NCBI GenBank assembly: GCA_013396525.1
Contig: VWYX01000711.1
Span: forward strand, 186,001 to 250,000
DNA from: Chaetorhynchus papuensis
Taxonomy: Eukaryota; Chordata; Aves; Passeriformes; Rhipiduridae
Direction of reading: 5' to 3'
Length of the DNA stretch: 64,000 nt
Below are positions 41,901-50,252 of this stretch, piece by piece. The notes beneath the pieces are model-generated. The model did not search any database. It saw only the letters and a list, made by a program, of their open reading frames with translations, and was not told the origin of the DNA. Each line of letters opens with the position of its first letter. The first letter of the stretch is position 1. Position numbers and translations under genes: made by a program.

Positions 41901-43278
41901 GGCTAGGCAGATTGCTTTCCTCCCAAAACAGGGAGCCAGAGAAAACAGGCAGTGTTGCTCAGAGCCATGTAAGTGTCCTGAACCAGGCTGGCTGAGGAAA
42001 AAACCAGTAAGAAGGCAGAAGCCCCTTGTGTTTCCCCAGTAAATCCATATTTGAAATACTCACACATAAAGAGTGTGAGTATAAACACATACATACATAC
42101 AAAAAGTTAGGAGCTTCATTTCTTTAAATAAGTTTCTTGAATGCATACAATAGGCATAAATATTAGCTACATGGAAATTCATAAGCAGATTGGTCTGTTG
42201 AGGACTCCAGAAATTTTGTGTCTTCCTTGAAGGACCTTTTAAAAGATTTACTGTGTCTCAACAAAAAGATGATTTGCAACTTTTTCCTACTGAATACTGA
42301 AGAGAAAGAAGAAAGTCTATCATCCTTACCATGCTCATCATAGTTAATAATAACATTTAATTTCTTCTTCTGTTCTAGAGAAGCAAGACAGGAAAGTTAT
42401 TATACTTACAGCTGTTTCAGGTTTTCATAATCTTCTGTGCTCCTAAGTTGAACTAGGAATCTGAAAACAGTTAAATTTGTCTGTATCTGTATTGACTTCT
42501 ACAAAACACTCTTAAACAAATTTAGGTCTATCCTGTCTACTACAGAAGGTCTAACCTACTTAAAGGTCAACTTAAACCAGTACAAATCTCAGTAAATAAA
42601 CAGTAATTACCATGAACAAGGGCAGCACTAGCATAAACAGTCAATATCCAAATCTGCCAGTTTTGCATTGGTTTACTTAAATCTAAATAATTTATTTAGT
42701 TAGGCATGTGCAGATTATTCCAGTATTGGTTATGTTGAGCTTTCACGCAGAACAACTTTATTTCCTCTGCATGTTCCTGCCTCCCAAACACATGAATAAC
42801 CAGTCACATTGCATATGTACAGTTTGTTTGAATTATTAATGTTATGAGTAATTTAATTGCATCTGGAAATTGCCAGAGTCATTACAATGTGTTAAATCTC
42901 TATTTGCTCTCAAAATATTTTGTATAAACGTTTTTTTTTTTTCTCTTACTTTCAGGACTGATAGTACACGAAGGTGCATCTGTTTATCGAGTGTTTAAGC
43001 GCTGGAGGGCTGTGAATCTGCACTGGGATGTGTTAAATTATGATAAAGCCACGGACATAGAAGAGAGCAATCGAGGAGAATCCTCGGCAGGGAGGACATT
43101 GTGGCTGCCACTGACTGCCTTTAGAAACAGAAGTTTAGTTCATCCAACACAGTTAACCTCACCGAGATTCCAGTGTGGCTATGTGCTGTTGCAGCTGTTC
43201 AACCGCATGAGACCTCAGGAAGATTCATCAGAGGATAACTGCTCTGGGGAGGTAGTGATGAGAGTGACCTCAGTGTAA
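11602..43278 (+). CDS. MARCHF11: MARCHF11: membrane-associated RING-CH E3 ubiquitin ligase, four coding exons, 5' end in gap
   Basis: Joined coding sequence is 11602(or earlier)-11901, 12871-13026, 35684-35876 and 42956-43278. From the first visible in-frame ATG (11632) it gives 313 residues; the mammalian protein is about 400, so roughly 80-90 N-terminal residues should lie in the N run. Numbering from that ATG, the RING-CH zinc ligands are C81, C84, C97, C99, H107, C110, C123 and C126, which fits the C4HC3 spacing of the MARCH family. Two hydrophobic helices follow (about 156-178 and 189-213), then a cytosolic tail with YVLL (282-285) and a terminal VTSV. MARCH proteins transfer ubiquitin to membrane proteins and steer them through the trans-Golgi and endosomes. 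For mammalian MARCH11 the tail is reported to bind AP-1 mu1 and Veli/Lin-7, and expression is highest in spermatids. The closest alternatives are the paralogues MARCHF4 and MARCHF9; the tail and the serine-rich stretch before the RING favour MARCHF11. Membership of the 4/9/11 clade is near certain. Confidence 0.92.
11902..12870 (+). other. MARCHF11 intron 1 (969 bp)
   Basis: GT-AG intron in phase 0. Its first 200 bases belong to the CpG island and the rest is AT-rich. It holds a perfect cAMP-response-element palindrome at 12500-12507. I see no transposon copy or RNA gene in it. Confidence 0.9.
12500..12507. promoter_or_regulatory. Candidate CRE site (TGACGTCA) in intron 1
   Basis: An exact 8-bp palindromic CREB/CREM/ATF consensus lies about 600 bp downstream of the exon 1 donor. 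An 8-bp match can arise by chance, but CpG-containing full sites are rarer than average outside islands. A CREM-driven site would suit a gene that is spermatid-expressed in mammals; that link is inference only. Confidence 0.3.
12871..13026 (+). CDS. MARCHF11: MARCHF11 exon 2 (most of the RING-CH domain)
   Basis: The acceptor is GCCTTTCCAG|GGTGAA and the donor is TTGCCAG|GTAATT. It is 156 bp, 52 codons, phase 0 at both ends. It encodes the remaining six zinc ligands: PCRCDG (C97, C99), YTHQLC (H107, C110) and TCELC (C123, C126), plus the tryptophans W114 and W121 typical of RING-CH domains. It ends in a basic linker (IKMKKPCQ) before the membrane segments. Splitting the first Cys pair (exon 1) from the rest is consistent with the position of intron 1 and explains why neither exon alone looks like a full RING. 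Confidence 0.96.
14314..14369. repeat. 28-bp perfect tandem duplication
   Basis: Two adjacent identical copies (14314-14341 and 14342-14369), each beginning TGAAAATAGTTG, in intron 2. Identity across both copies points to a recent slippage or duplication event, possibly polymorphic. Confidence 0.9.
17440..17481. repeat. 13-bp direct repeat pair
   Basis: TGGTACACTAGCC occurs at 17440-17452 and again at 17469-17481, with 16 bases between. A small local duplication in intron 2 without other meaning that I can see. Confidence 0.7.
22045..22385 (+). mobile_element. CR1 LINE fragment, 3' end, plus strand
   Basis: The sequence follows the sense 3' region of CR1. It has the GGACAAGAGGAAATGGCCTC block, then the region encoding the end of the reverse-transcriptase ORF (ACAGGCTGCCCAGGGAAGTGG), then TTGGACTTGATGATCTTAGA, and closes on ATTCCATGATCCTATAAT, a mutated form of the CR1 terminal repeat. 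It is 5'-truncated, the normal result of CR1 target-primed insertion. Substitutions relative to the family pattern suggest an old copy. It is inserted in the same direction as MARCHF11. Confidence 0.85.
23036..23175 (-). mobile_element. Degraded CR1 fragment, minus strand
   Basis: CTGGGCAACCTGTTCCAGTG followed by CTCACTACCCTCACTGCAAAGAATTT and a CCTATCACTAC block matches the antisense reading of the CR1 3' region. Both ends are lost, including the terminal repeat. An old copy. Confidence 0.7.
24191..24415 (-). mobile_element. CR1 LINE 3' end, minus strand
   Basis: The + strand starts with ATCATAGGATCATAGAATGG and GGTTGGAAGGGACCTTAAAG, the reverse complement of the CR1 3' terminus. Read on the - strand it encodes the end of the reverse-transcriptase ORF, with the family-typical [20 protein letters not shown]. 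It is 5'-truncated near a T-rich tract at about 24408. Inserted antisense to MARCHF11. Confidence 0.92.
25420..25620. repeat. AT-rich low-complexity tract
   Basis: About 200 bases almost entirely of A and T, with many ATTAATAA and TATA-like words, in intron 2. It shows no regular repeat unit. It is not coding, and any regulatory or matrix-attachment role would be speculation. Confidence 0.65.
28040..29290 (-). mobile_element. CR1 LINE 5' portion (ORF1-like and endonuclease), 3'-truncated, minus strand
   Basis: On the - strand, about 29025-29231 encodes a Cys-containing ORF1-like stretch ([11 protein letters not shown], then [13 protein letters not shown]), a hallmark of CR1 ORF1. About 28408-28540 encodes the start of the AP-endonuclease domain ([16 protein letters not shown], then METWWDD). 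Sequence near 28115-28125 gives an endonuclease MGDFN-type motif in a shifted frame. Frameshifts and stops show that it is dead. The reverse transcriptase and the 3' terminal repeat are absent, unusual for a LINE copy, which normally keeps its 3' end. A later deletion is the likely cause. Confidence 0.85.
29986..30008. repeat. TG dinucleotide microsatellite next to a T tract
   Basis: A run of about 12 T, then CTTTG, leads into roughly ten TG units in intron 2. The copy number is likely to vary between individuals. Confidence 0.85.
32295..32346. repeat. 23-bp direct repeat pair, one mismatch
   Basis: ATTTGTACCCAAACTCAAATT (32295 onward) recurs at 32324-32346 with one C/G difference and 6 bases between the copies. 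A local duplication inside intron 2. Confidence 0.8.
34235..34590 (+). mobile_element. Old CR1-like fragment, plus strand
   Basis: The right half follows the CR1 3' region in sense: CAGAGAGGCTGAACAGCCTC, TTGGACATTTTCAAGCG, GAGCAACCTGGTCTGATCTC, then a degenerate GAACTAGAGGGCTCCTACAG block closing on a TATCCTGTGATT terminus. The left half is weaker. It carries many substitutions and is therefore probably an old insertion. Confidence 0.75.
35684..35876 (+). CDS. MARCHF11: MARCHF11 exon 3 (two transmembrane segments)
   Basis: The acceptor is TTTCTCTTTTAG|TGGCAA and the donor is TGCATAG|GTAAGC. At 193 bp it enters in phase 0 and leaves in phase 1, splitting a glycine codon with exon 4. It begins [13 protein letters not shown], then a hydrophobic helix (about residues 156-178, rich in V, I, L and W), a short loop containing [10 protein letters not shown], and the start of a second helix (about 189-206, with [12 protein letters not shown]). 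The two closely spaced helices give the hairpin topology of MARCH proteins, with both the RING and the tail in the cytosol. The exon sits isolated, 22.7 kb from exon 2 and 7.1 kb from exon 4. Confidence 0.96.
35877..42955 (+). other. MARCHF11 intron 3 (7,079 bp)
   Basis: GT-AG intron in phase 1. The acceptor side has a strong pyrimidine tract. The interior is AT-rich unique sequence with a small ATT repeat near 41311-41327 and a 10-bp hairpin at 42056-42082. I recognise no CR1, LTR or coding exon in it, which makes it unusually clean compared with intron 2 and the 3' flank. Confidence 0.88.
42056..42082. repeat. 10-bp inverted repeat near the end of intron 3
   Basis: ATACTCACAC and GTGTGAGTAT are perfect inverted copies around a 7-base loop, followed by a short CATA repeat. 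It lies about 0.9 kb before exon 4. No function is evident. Confidence 0.55.
42956..43278 (+). CDS. MARCHF11: MARCHF11 exon 4 (end of TM2 and cytosolic tail, stop TAA)
   Basis: The acceptor follows a long pyrimidine tract (12 T, then CTCTTACTTTCAG) at 42955. The exon contributes 323 coding bases including TAA at 43276-43278, entering in phase 1. It finishes the second membrane helix ([11 protein letters not shown]) and encodes a tail of about 95 residues. Notable tail features are a basic and aromatic juxtamembrane stretch (RVFKRWRA), an acidic patch (DIEES), a tyrosine sorting signal YVLL at residues 282-285 (YxxPhi), and the C-terminal VTSV, a class I PDZ ligand (T at -2, V at 0). For mammalian MARCH11 the tyrosine motif and the PDZ motif are reported to contact AP-1 and Lin-7 proteins; conservation of both here suggests that tail-directed trafficking is retained. 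Confidence 0.96.
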
Positions 43279-44240
43279 AGATTGTGCTCACTGTGCTACA
43301 CAGATAAGGATAATGTGCCCTGCTGTTACAGGACTTCGGAATGTAGTTATGATGAATGGGGAAACCATTAACACTTGAAAAAATAGATACACTTTTTTTT
43401 TAAATTTAATGTTTTTTATATGATCAGATAAAACACAAATACATTTTTCTGGGGGAAAAAAAAGTCTCTTGCTTTTTATATAGTCTGATTTATTGAATCT
43501 TTTCTCAATTTGTACCTGAGGTGTATGTAACATAGCTTAACTCTTAGGTCTTTCAATGATGAGGAAACTCATTTTTAAGTAAAAAGATATATTTAAATGT
43601 ATTTTCTTAAACTATGGCTTTAATCCACTACTGTTATTTTTTTCCACTTTCATGAGGATTAAACTGAACAACATTCTTCCAAAAAGAATAAGAATGTTGG
43701 CACAAGTCAAATATTCTTCCTTTTCTGTCTTTATTTTGCTGTTCTTTGTAGCTCAGTTCAGGTGTGTGAAAGCAAGTAAGGGATACAGTGTCCTTTGCCT
43801 TTAAGCAGTAAGTCCAGTGGGTGGTCTACAGAACCTAAAGGGAGATGGGAAGTCTTTCCTTTTAGCTCTCCCAGATGTCCGTGCAAGACACCAGACACGA
43901 GTATGACACAGATAAGGGAAGAGTCTTGCACTGCCTCTCAGGTCTCTGAGATCTGCAGAGTGCTGGTGCTGTGCCTGTGCACAGAAGTGACGTTACCTTC
44001 TGAGCAGTGCTGCTGGAATTAGCAACCTGTGAATTTTTAGAACCATTCTAATTATAGGTCACTGATGTCCCTTTTTTTTTTAAAAAAAGAGAAAAAAAGA
44101 AGAAATGTGTATTACCACTTCTAGAATAATAATAAATCCTGATAGAAATGATAGAAACTGAAGTATAAATAATGCAGAACCTTAGTTTTGCCAGGGAACA
44201 AATCATCATATTAAAAATCATCATAATAAAAATAGTATTA
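43279..44240 (+). other. MARCHF11: Probable MARCHF11 3' UTR
   Basis: AT-rich non-coding sequence directly follows the stop codon. Canonical AATAAA hexamers occur at 44131-44136 and 44225-44230, either of which could direct polyadenylation. No cleavage site can be fixed from sequence alone, and many avian 3' UTRs run further. The region ends before the CR1 element that starts at about 44465. An ORF at 43795-44022 is short and unrecognised, and I do not consider it coding. Confidence 0.45.
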
Positions 44241-44464
44241 AACATTTTAATATTAAAATATTAAAAAGCCAATATCATGATAGATAATCAATGCTGTGAA
44301 GTTTGCTTCTCTTGTTTCTGTCTAATGGCAAAAATTCTAGTAGAATTTAATCAAATGGAAATGGAAATAATTTTCAAGTTAAAAATAAGCCTGTTAAAGA
44401 TTGAGATAGAAAAGTAAGGCTGAAGTGACTCTGAGAGCACTAGCTTACTCAAAACAGTTCTGTA

Positions 44465-46113
44465 GAATCATAGAATATACTGAGTTGCAAGGGACCCATC
44501 AGGAACATCAAGTCCAACTCCTGGCCCTGCACAGAACACCCCAGGAGTCACACCATGTGCCTGAGAGCATTGTCCAAACACTTCTTGCACTCTGTCAGGC
44601 TGGTGCTGTGACCACTGCCCTGGGGAGGCTGTTCTGGTGCTCAGTTCACCTCTGGTGAAAAACCTTTTCCCGATCCGCAGTCTAAACCTCCCCTGACTCA
44701 GCTTCAGGCCATTTCCTCAAGTCCTGTCTCTGGGCATGAGAGTGAAGAGGTCGGCACCTGCCTGTTGTGGTTTAACCCCAGCCAGCAGCCAAGCCCCAGG
44801 CAGCCACTCTCTCAGGCCCCCACCAGTGGGACATGGGAGAGAATCAGAAGGGTGAAAGCCAGAAAACTCATGGGTTGAGATAAAGACAGTTTATGTGGGA
44901 AAGCAAAAGCCACACACATAAGCCAATTAAAACAAGGAATTCATTTTCCACTTCCCATGGGCAGACAGGTGTTCTGCCACCTCCAGGAGAGCTGTGCCTC
45001 ATCACATAGAGCGGTTAATTGGAAAGACAAATGCTGTCACTCCAAACATCCCTCCCTTTCATCCTTCTTCCCCCCACTTTATATGCTGAGCATGATGTCA
45101 TATGGTCTGGAATATCCCTTGGCCTGGAATATCAGGCCAGGTCACCTGGCCTGGCTGAGTATCCTCCCAAACTCCCAAGCACTCTCAGCTTCCTCAGCAG
45201 CAGGGCAGTACAAAAAGCAGGAAAGGCCTTGGCTCTGTGTAAGCCCTGCTCAGCAACAACAAAAACATCTCTCTATTATCAACCCTGTGTCCAGCACAAA
45301 TCCAAAAGACAGCCCATATCAGCCACTGTGAAGACAATTAATTCTACTCCAGCCAAACCCAGCACATTCCACCCCTTATTCCACAGCATTTACATAATGC
45401 CAGGTGCCCCACTATTCAATACAATCGCAGTAACCACCACCTTAACCAGCACACTGCCCCTCTGCTTCCCCTCATGAGGATGTTGAAGAAAACAGAGAGG
45501 TCTCCCCTCAATCTCTTCTCCAGGCTGAACAGACCAAATGAGCTCAGTTGCTCCTCATACACCTTCCCCTCCAGACCCTTCACCATCTTTGTAGCCTCCT
45601 TTGGATGCTCTCTATAGTTTAATATCTTCTTACATTGTGGCACCCAAAACTGCCCCCAGCACTCGAGGTGAGACCACCCCAGTGCAGAGCACAGCAGGAC
45701 AATCCCCTCCCTTGCCCGGCTGGTGATGCTGTGCCTGATGCCCCCCAGGACAGGGTTGGCCCTCCTGGCTGCCAGGGCACTGCTGACTCATGTTCAACTT
45801 GCCATTGACCAGGACCCCCAGGGCCCTTTCCACAGTGCTGCTTTCCACCCTCTCATTCCCCCTTCTATACACACATCCAGGGTTGCCCCGACTGAAGTGC
45901 AGAATCCAGCACCTGACCTTGTTGAACGTCATATGGTTGGTGATTGCCCACCTCTCTAATTTGTTGAGGTCTCTCTGCAGGGTCTCTCTGCCCTTGAGGG
46001 GGACAACAGCTCCTCCCAATTTAGTGTCATCAACAAATATATTTAGTGTTCCTTTGAGTCTTATGCCCAAGTCATGAATGCAGATGTTGAAGAGAACTGG
46101 GTCAAGGATGGAG
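44465..46113 (-). mobile_element. CR1 LINE, minus strand, split by an LTR insertion
   Basis: Two CR1 segments (44465-44762 and 45459-46113) join cleanly if the intervening LTR is removed. The left end carries the reverse-complemented CR1 3' terminus (GAATCATAGAATATACTGAG). On the - strand the right segment encodes part of the reverse transcriptase: the catalytic box FVDDTKLGG (about 46010-46038, where the family usually has A in place of V), WAITNHMTFN and the GVLVNGKLNMSQQC region. Stops and frameshifts make it inactive. The element ends at 46113, exactly where an ERV-like segment begins, and no CR1 continuation is seen beyond it. Confidence 0.93.
44763..45453 (-). mobile_element. Solo LTR of an endogenous retrovirus, nested in CR1
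   Basis: A 691-bp element bounded by TG (44763) and CA (45453) and flanked by a perfect 5-bp target-site duplication CTGCC (44758-44762 and 45454-45458). Read on the - strand it has a TATAAA box (reverse complement of 45078-45083) and further on an ATAAA-type poly(A) region near 44890, so its sense strand is minus. The sequence resembles an LTR type that I know to be abundant in passerine genomes (family name not verified). No gag, pol or env lies next to it, consistent with LTR-LTR recombination. It is younger than the CR1 that it interrupts. Confidence 0.88.
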
Positions 46114-46800
46114 TGTTGGGTTGATGTCGTGTGGCTGTCATATCCCCACCCAGCTTCTCTCTCACTCTCCTCAACACACGAGAGGGGAAAAAGAGGATGA
46201 AAAACCTTGTGGGTCAAGACAAAGACAAGAGCATCACTTACCAGCTACTGGCTCAAGCAAAAGAAGAGACAGCACAGGGAAAATTATTTTAAATTATTCC
46301 CAATTAAAATCAATCAATGATAAAACATAAACCACCTTCCTTCCACCCACCGCTCCTCTTTGCAGGCTCAGCTTCAACCTTTCATTCCCAACTCTTCTAC
46401 CTTCTGCCCACTGGGCAGTGCAGGGAGATGAGGAATGGGGGTCAGCTCCAGTCTGCTGCTCCTTTCTCCTCCTCACACTTCTCTGCTCCAGCCTTGGGCC
46501 TCTCCATGAGTCTTTCAGTATAACCCTGCTCCAGCATGGGCTCTCCAGGGGCTACAGTTCCTTCAGGACATGTCTGCTAGGGGCTGCAGTGTGGATGTCT
46601 GCTCCATGGTCTCTCCAAGGTATACAGGGAAATACCTGCTCCACCAGGACCTCTCCAGGGTCACAGGGCAATCTCTTCTTGGGACTGACTCTGTTTGGCA
46701 TGGGGCAGTCCCAGCCTCTCCTCACAGAGGTCTCCAGCTCCCATCCTCACCTGCCCCCCTGGGCACCTGTGCCCAGTGCAGAGATAAACATTTTTCTGTT
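46114..46800 (-). mobile_element. ERV/LTR-derived segment beside the CR1
   Basis: It begins TGTTGGGTTGATGTCGTGTG directly after CR1 sequence. It contains repeated phrases typical of avian ERV-derived DNA: CTGCTCCAGCATGGGCTCTC, variants around CTCCATGGTCTCTCCAAGG, and CTCCACCAGGACCTCTCCAG. The left edge is sharp, the right edge is uncertain, and I could not find a matching target duplication. The orientation is a guess by analogy with the neighbouring LTR. No coding domain is visible. Confidence 0.55.
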
Positions 46801-48404
46801 TCAAAATAAGTTTAGCCAGTGGCTGAAAAATTTTATTTTGTGCAGGAGACGGGGTGCTGAGGCTGGAAAATTCCCTCTCATGAATCAACAGGATGGTGCT
46901 GCAATCAGTGCATGCCTTCCTTTTACAAGAGGCTTACGTGCCATGACCAGACACAGGAGGCCTCTGTAACTACACTTGGAAGGGAGATAGAAATAATTTA
47001 AGCATTGGTGCTTAAAAGCTCCTTCTGTATTCATAAACATTTATCCAATGAACTCTACACAGGGCCCAGCACTCTGTGCTGCAGTCTCACAAGTTCAAAG
47101 TTACACTTATTAAATCTACAGATGCTTTACTGCTGTTCAACCAATTCATGTGAAAAGCAGTACATAAGCCATGAACAAACGAAATGCTATCTCAAAAAAG
47201 CCAGATTATCTCCTGCATGGCAAATTACCAGCATACCACAGGCAATTTCCTTGAGAAACCATGAGAATTCACTTCTAGGTTATCTTTAAACAATTTCCCA
47301 AAGGAGGAATCTGGGGAGAAGAAAAAGACGAAACTGACTTGGGAAACCTGCTACATCACTGGGAAATACTTGTTCTTAATTACTCCTTAAATGAAGGCTG
47401 CTTTCCCAGAAGGACCACAGCTCCGCTTGACCAAATTGAGATCACAGTTTGTATCTCAAAAACCAGCATAATAAAGTATGCTCTGATCAATATACTTATG
47501 TTTCACTTTTAGGTATTTGTGATCTCTGGGATTTAAAGAATATTTAAATGGTCTTTTACAGGATACTAAAAATGAAAGTAAGAACTACATTAAAACATTT
47601 TATTGTAAAGAAATCTTTTTCATTCTCATCCAAATAAGTAAGGAGCTGGGGGGGAAAATTCTCATCAGAAAAAAAAAAAGATGTCATTAAAGAGAGGACA
47701 ATATTTCTGTGTACAAATATTTGAAAGACACCTGGGTCTAGAACATTTTAACAACTTCTGAGTGAAAAAAATGGTCCAACTAAGAGAAATGAAAATTGCA
47801 AGTAAGAGAAATGTTTATGGCAAATATCACAAAAGCCTTTTTAATGGTAGGATAACTCAATATTAATTTCTATGGCACAATAGTTTTTCATATGACTGCA
47901 TTTATGTACTCCCATATGTAGAAAACAAGATCAGGAAATTATAAACAGCAACAGGATTAGACTAGGCAGGATGCAGTTGTTAAAAAATAATGAAATTGTG
48001 TTGTCCTGCAAAATATTTTCAGTAGTAAGAGTGCCTAGTGCAAGATATGAACATTGACCTTGTATTTGGATTTGTGCAGTACTTGCAGTGCTGCAATCAG
48101 CTCCCTGCCAGAAGATGAATTAAAATGAGAACAGGTGCACAGAGAGGATATTAGGATGAGAAAGGAGCAGGGACTCTATTCCAGCCACTACAGGGAGGGG
48201 AGGAGGGGTGTGTGCAGAATTAGAAGAGCATGGCTTGTTCTGCTTAACAAAAGTCGAGCGGGAATGTTATTATTCTCAGTTAATACAGTGCAGAATAAAA
48301 TTTATTTTAGGCAAAGGACAAGCCTAAGATGGCAGAAGAACTCAAGGACACAAATAGATCAGAAATAAATTTAGCTAGAAGTTCAAGGTAGTTTTAAAAT
48401 ATTC
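46801..48404. other. Intergenic, no gene recognised
   Basis: AT-rich unique sequence between two retroelements, with only short unrecognised ORFs (under 100 codons) and no splice or RNA-gene pattern that I can support. Confidence 0.55.
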
Positions 48405-48860
48405 ATGGAATGAATCACAGACAACAATTCAAGTTGGAAGGACCCACAGGAGGACATCTAATCCAAGCTGCAGAGTCAGGTCTGCGGTCAGACAAGGTTA
48501 CTCAGGGCTTTAAGCCATCAGGTCTTAAAAATCTTCAAGGATGGAAATTGCACAACCTCTATGGACAACCTGCTCCAGCTCTTCACTGTTCCCAGAGAAG
48601 TATCTCCTTCTATCCCACCTTTTGTCCTGTTACAGCTTACACCCACTCTCATTCTCAAAAAAAGCCCCACTGGGAAGTGGCTCTTCCTTCTTGATAACCC
48701 CTCACTGGTTCCTGGCAGGCTGCTGTTGGGCCTCCCCTGAAGCCATCCCTTCTCATGGCTGAACAAGACCTAATTCCTCGGCCTCCCCACACAGGGCAAG
48801 TACATCTGCTGAATTTATTCAGTTGCTTCATGCCTTTCCTGTACTGGGTTGTCCAGGGCT
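48405..48860 (-). mobile_element. Old CR1 fragment, minus strand
   Basis: The + strand reads AATCACAGACAACAATTCAAG then GTTGGAAGGACCCACAGGAG, the antisense CR1 3' end. Further matches are CTTCAAGGATGGAAATTGCAC, CCTCTATGGACAACCTGCTC and the TCCTGTTACAGCTTACACCC region. It is strongly mutated with small deletions. The right end grades into the next block and is approximate. Confidence 0.8.
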
Positions 48861-48879
48861 CTGCAAAGCACTAAAAGAC

Positions 48880-49460
48880 GAAAGAACTTGGTGGTGAAGA
48901 CAAAGGCAAAGAAGGCATTGGTCTTCTCTGTGTCCACTGCCACAAAATCGCTCTCCCCACTGAGCAGTGAGCACACAGCTCCTTGTTTGGCCTTCCACTG
49001 CTCACACAGAGGATGAAGATCTTTGCTCTTGACATCCCTTCCAGCTCCAGCTGAGCTTGGCTTTCCCAACCCCACCACTGAAAGCCTGGGCGATATTTCT
49101 AAAGCCCTCCTCTGTAGCCTGGCCCTGTTTCTGCCTCCTTTATGGCCATTTTCCAGAGGAGTTCTGTCATGAGTTCTTGGCTTAGCTGAGCGGGGCTGCT
49201 GATACACCCGCTTGTTTTTCCAGGTATCAGGATGAACTGTTCTCATGTGGTCCATGTAATCATGGCAGTTCCCCTCATCTCTTTCACCCGTCAGAGCTGC
49301 TCCTCTCTGTGATCTCAGCTGCCTACGCCCAAGACAAGATGGCCCAACCAGGCCCTGTATCAAGAAGCTGTCCCTGGCACCATCCAGAAACATACTCCTG
49401 CATGTGACCTGACATACTGCCCCTCCAGCAGCGACAGGGAGGTTCATGGCCCCAAGGAAC
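48880..49460 (-). mobile_element. Possible retroelement remnant (LINE-like linker before the RT)
   Basis: The - strand has an open frame of 215 codons whose C-terminal part reads TNAFFAFVFTTKF. This resembles the NAFFASVFT-type motif that precedes the reverse-transcriptase domain in CR1-like LINEs. The rest of the frame is not recognised. It could be the 5' part of the adjoining CR1 region or a separate element; I do not regard it as a host gene. Confidence 0.4.
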
Positions 49461-49856
49461 ACCAGGCTCTGCCCTCCCCAGACTCCCTTGAAGGTTTTAA
49501 GCAGGTCCCCTCCCTCAGTCTGACCCCATGGTAATGTGGTCCCCCCGTGGTGCTGCCTTTCTTTCTCTTAGCTCGGTTCTGACTCATGTGCCCTCACCAG
49601 TCCCTCAGCTGTCCCACAGGAGAACTCCACACATCCCACCTGCTCCTTTAAGCCTCGGGCATCCTTCCTCCTCTTCCTCCCTGCCTAACTTTCCCACTTG
49701 TCTTTCCTGAGTGTGCCACAGTGAATTACTGGAAGAGCCTCCCAAGAAAAACAGTGACAAAAAATCCAGCCTGAATCCGAGGGGTTTTGATGACTTTATG
49801 GAAGTAGCTGACGTGTCATTACTAGTGGTGGCAGAAGACTGTGATTAATACCCTTC

Positions 49857-50252
49857 TGTCCCGGTTCCAACCAGGACAGGGCTAATTTTTGCACACTGGG
49901 AGAGGCATGGCCAGGACCTGAAGGTTATTCTGTACCACCTCAGCTTCCTCTCTCATCCAGGGAGGAGTGATTCCTCCTCGCCAAGTAAGTGTAGTGGAGG
50001 GAGATGTCCAGATTTGTCCACTGTCAGGAGGGGGTTCTGTGTGAATAATTTCTTTTCTTGTACCCTCTGTCTTTAGTATTGTAGCTGTTACTGTTCGTTT
50101 CTTATCTTGTTGCTGTTTCCAGTAAATTATTGTGATCTCAGCCCACGATCTTTACCTATTTTGCCTCCAGTTCTCCTCTCCAGAGCAGTGCATGGTTTGG
50201 AGAGTCCCAGTGGGGGCAGTGAACTGGGGAGAACCATTCCTAATCCACGACA
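49857..50252 (+). mobile_element. Solo LTR of an endogenous retrovirus, plus strand
   Basis: A 396-bp element starting TGTCCCGGTTCCAACCAGGA and ending CCACGACA, with TG...CA termini. Internal blocks (TTTCCAGTAAATTATTGTG, TCTCAGCCCACGATC) match the R/U5 side of an LTR type that I know from passerines. The flanks CCTTC (49852-49856) and CTTTC (50253-50257) look like a 5-bp target duplication with one later substitution. No internal retroviral genes adjoin it. Confidence 0.78.

Noticed and set aside
45630..46217. 195-codon minus-strand ORF as a possible host gene
   Set aside because: The FVDDTKLGG box and following motifs are those of the CR1 reverse transcriptase, so it is transposon debris.
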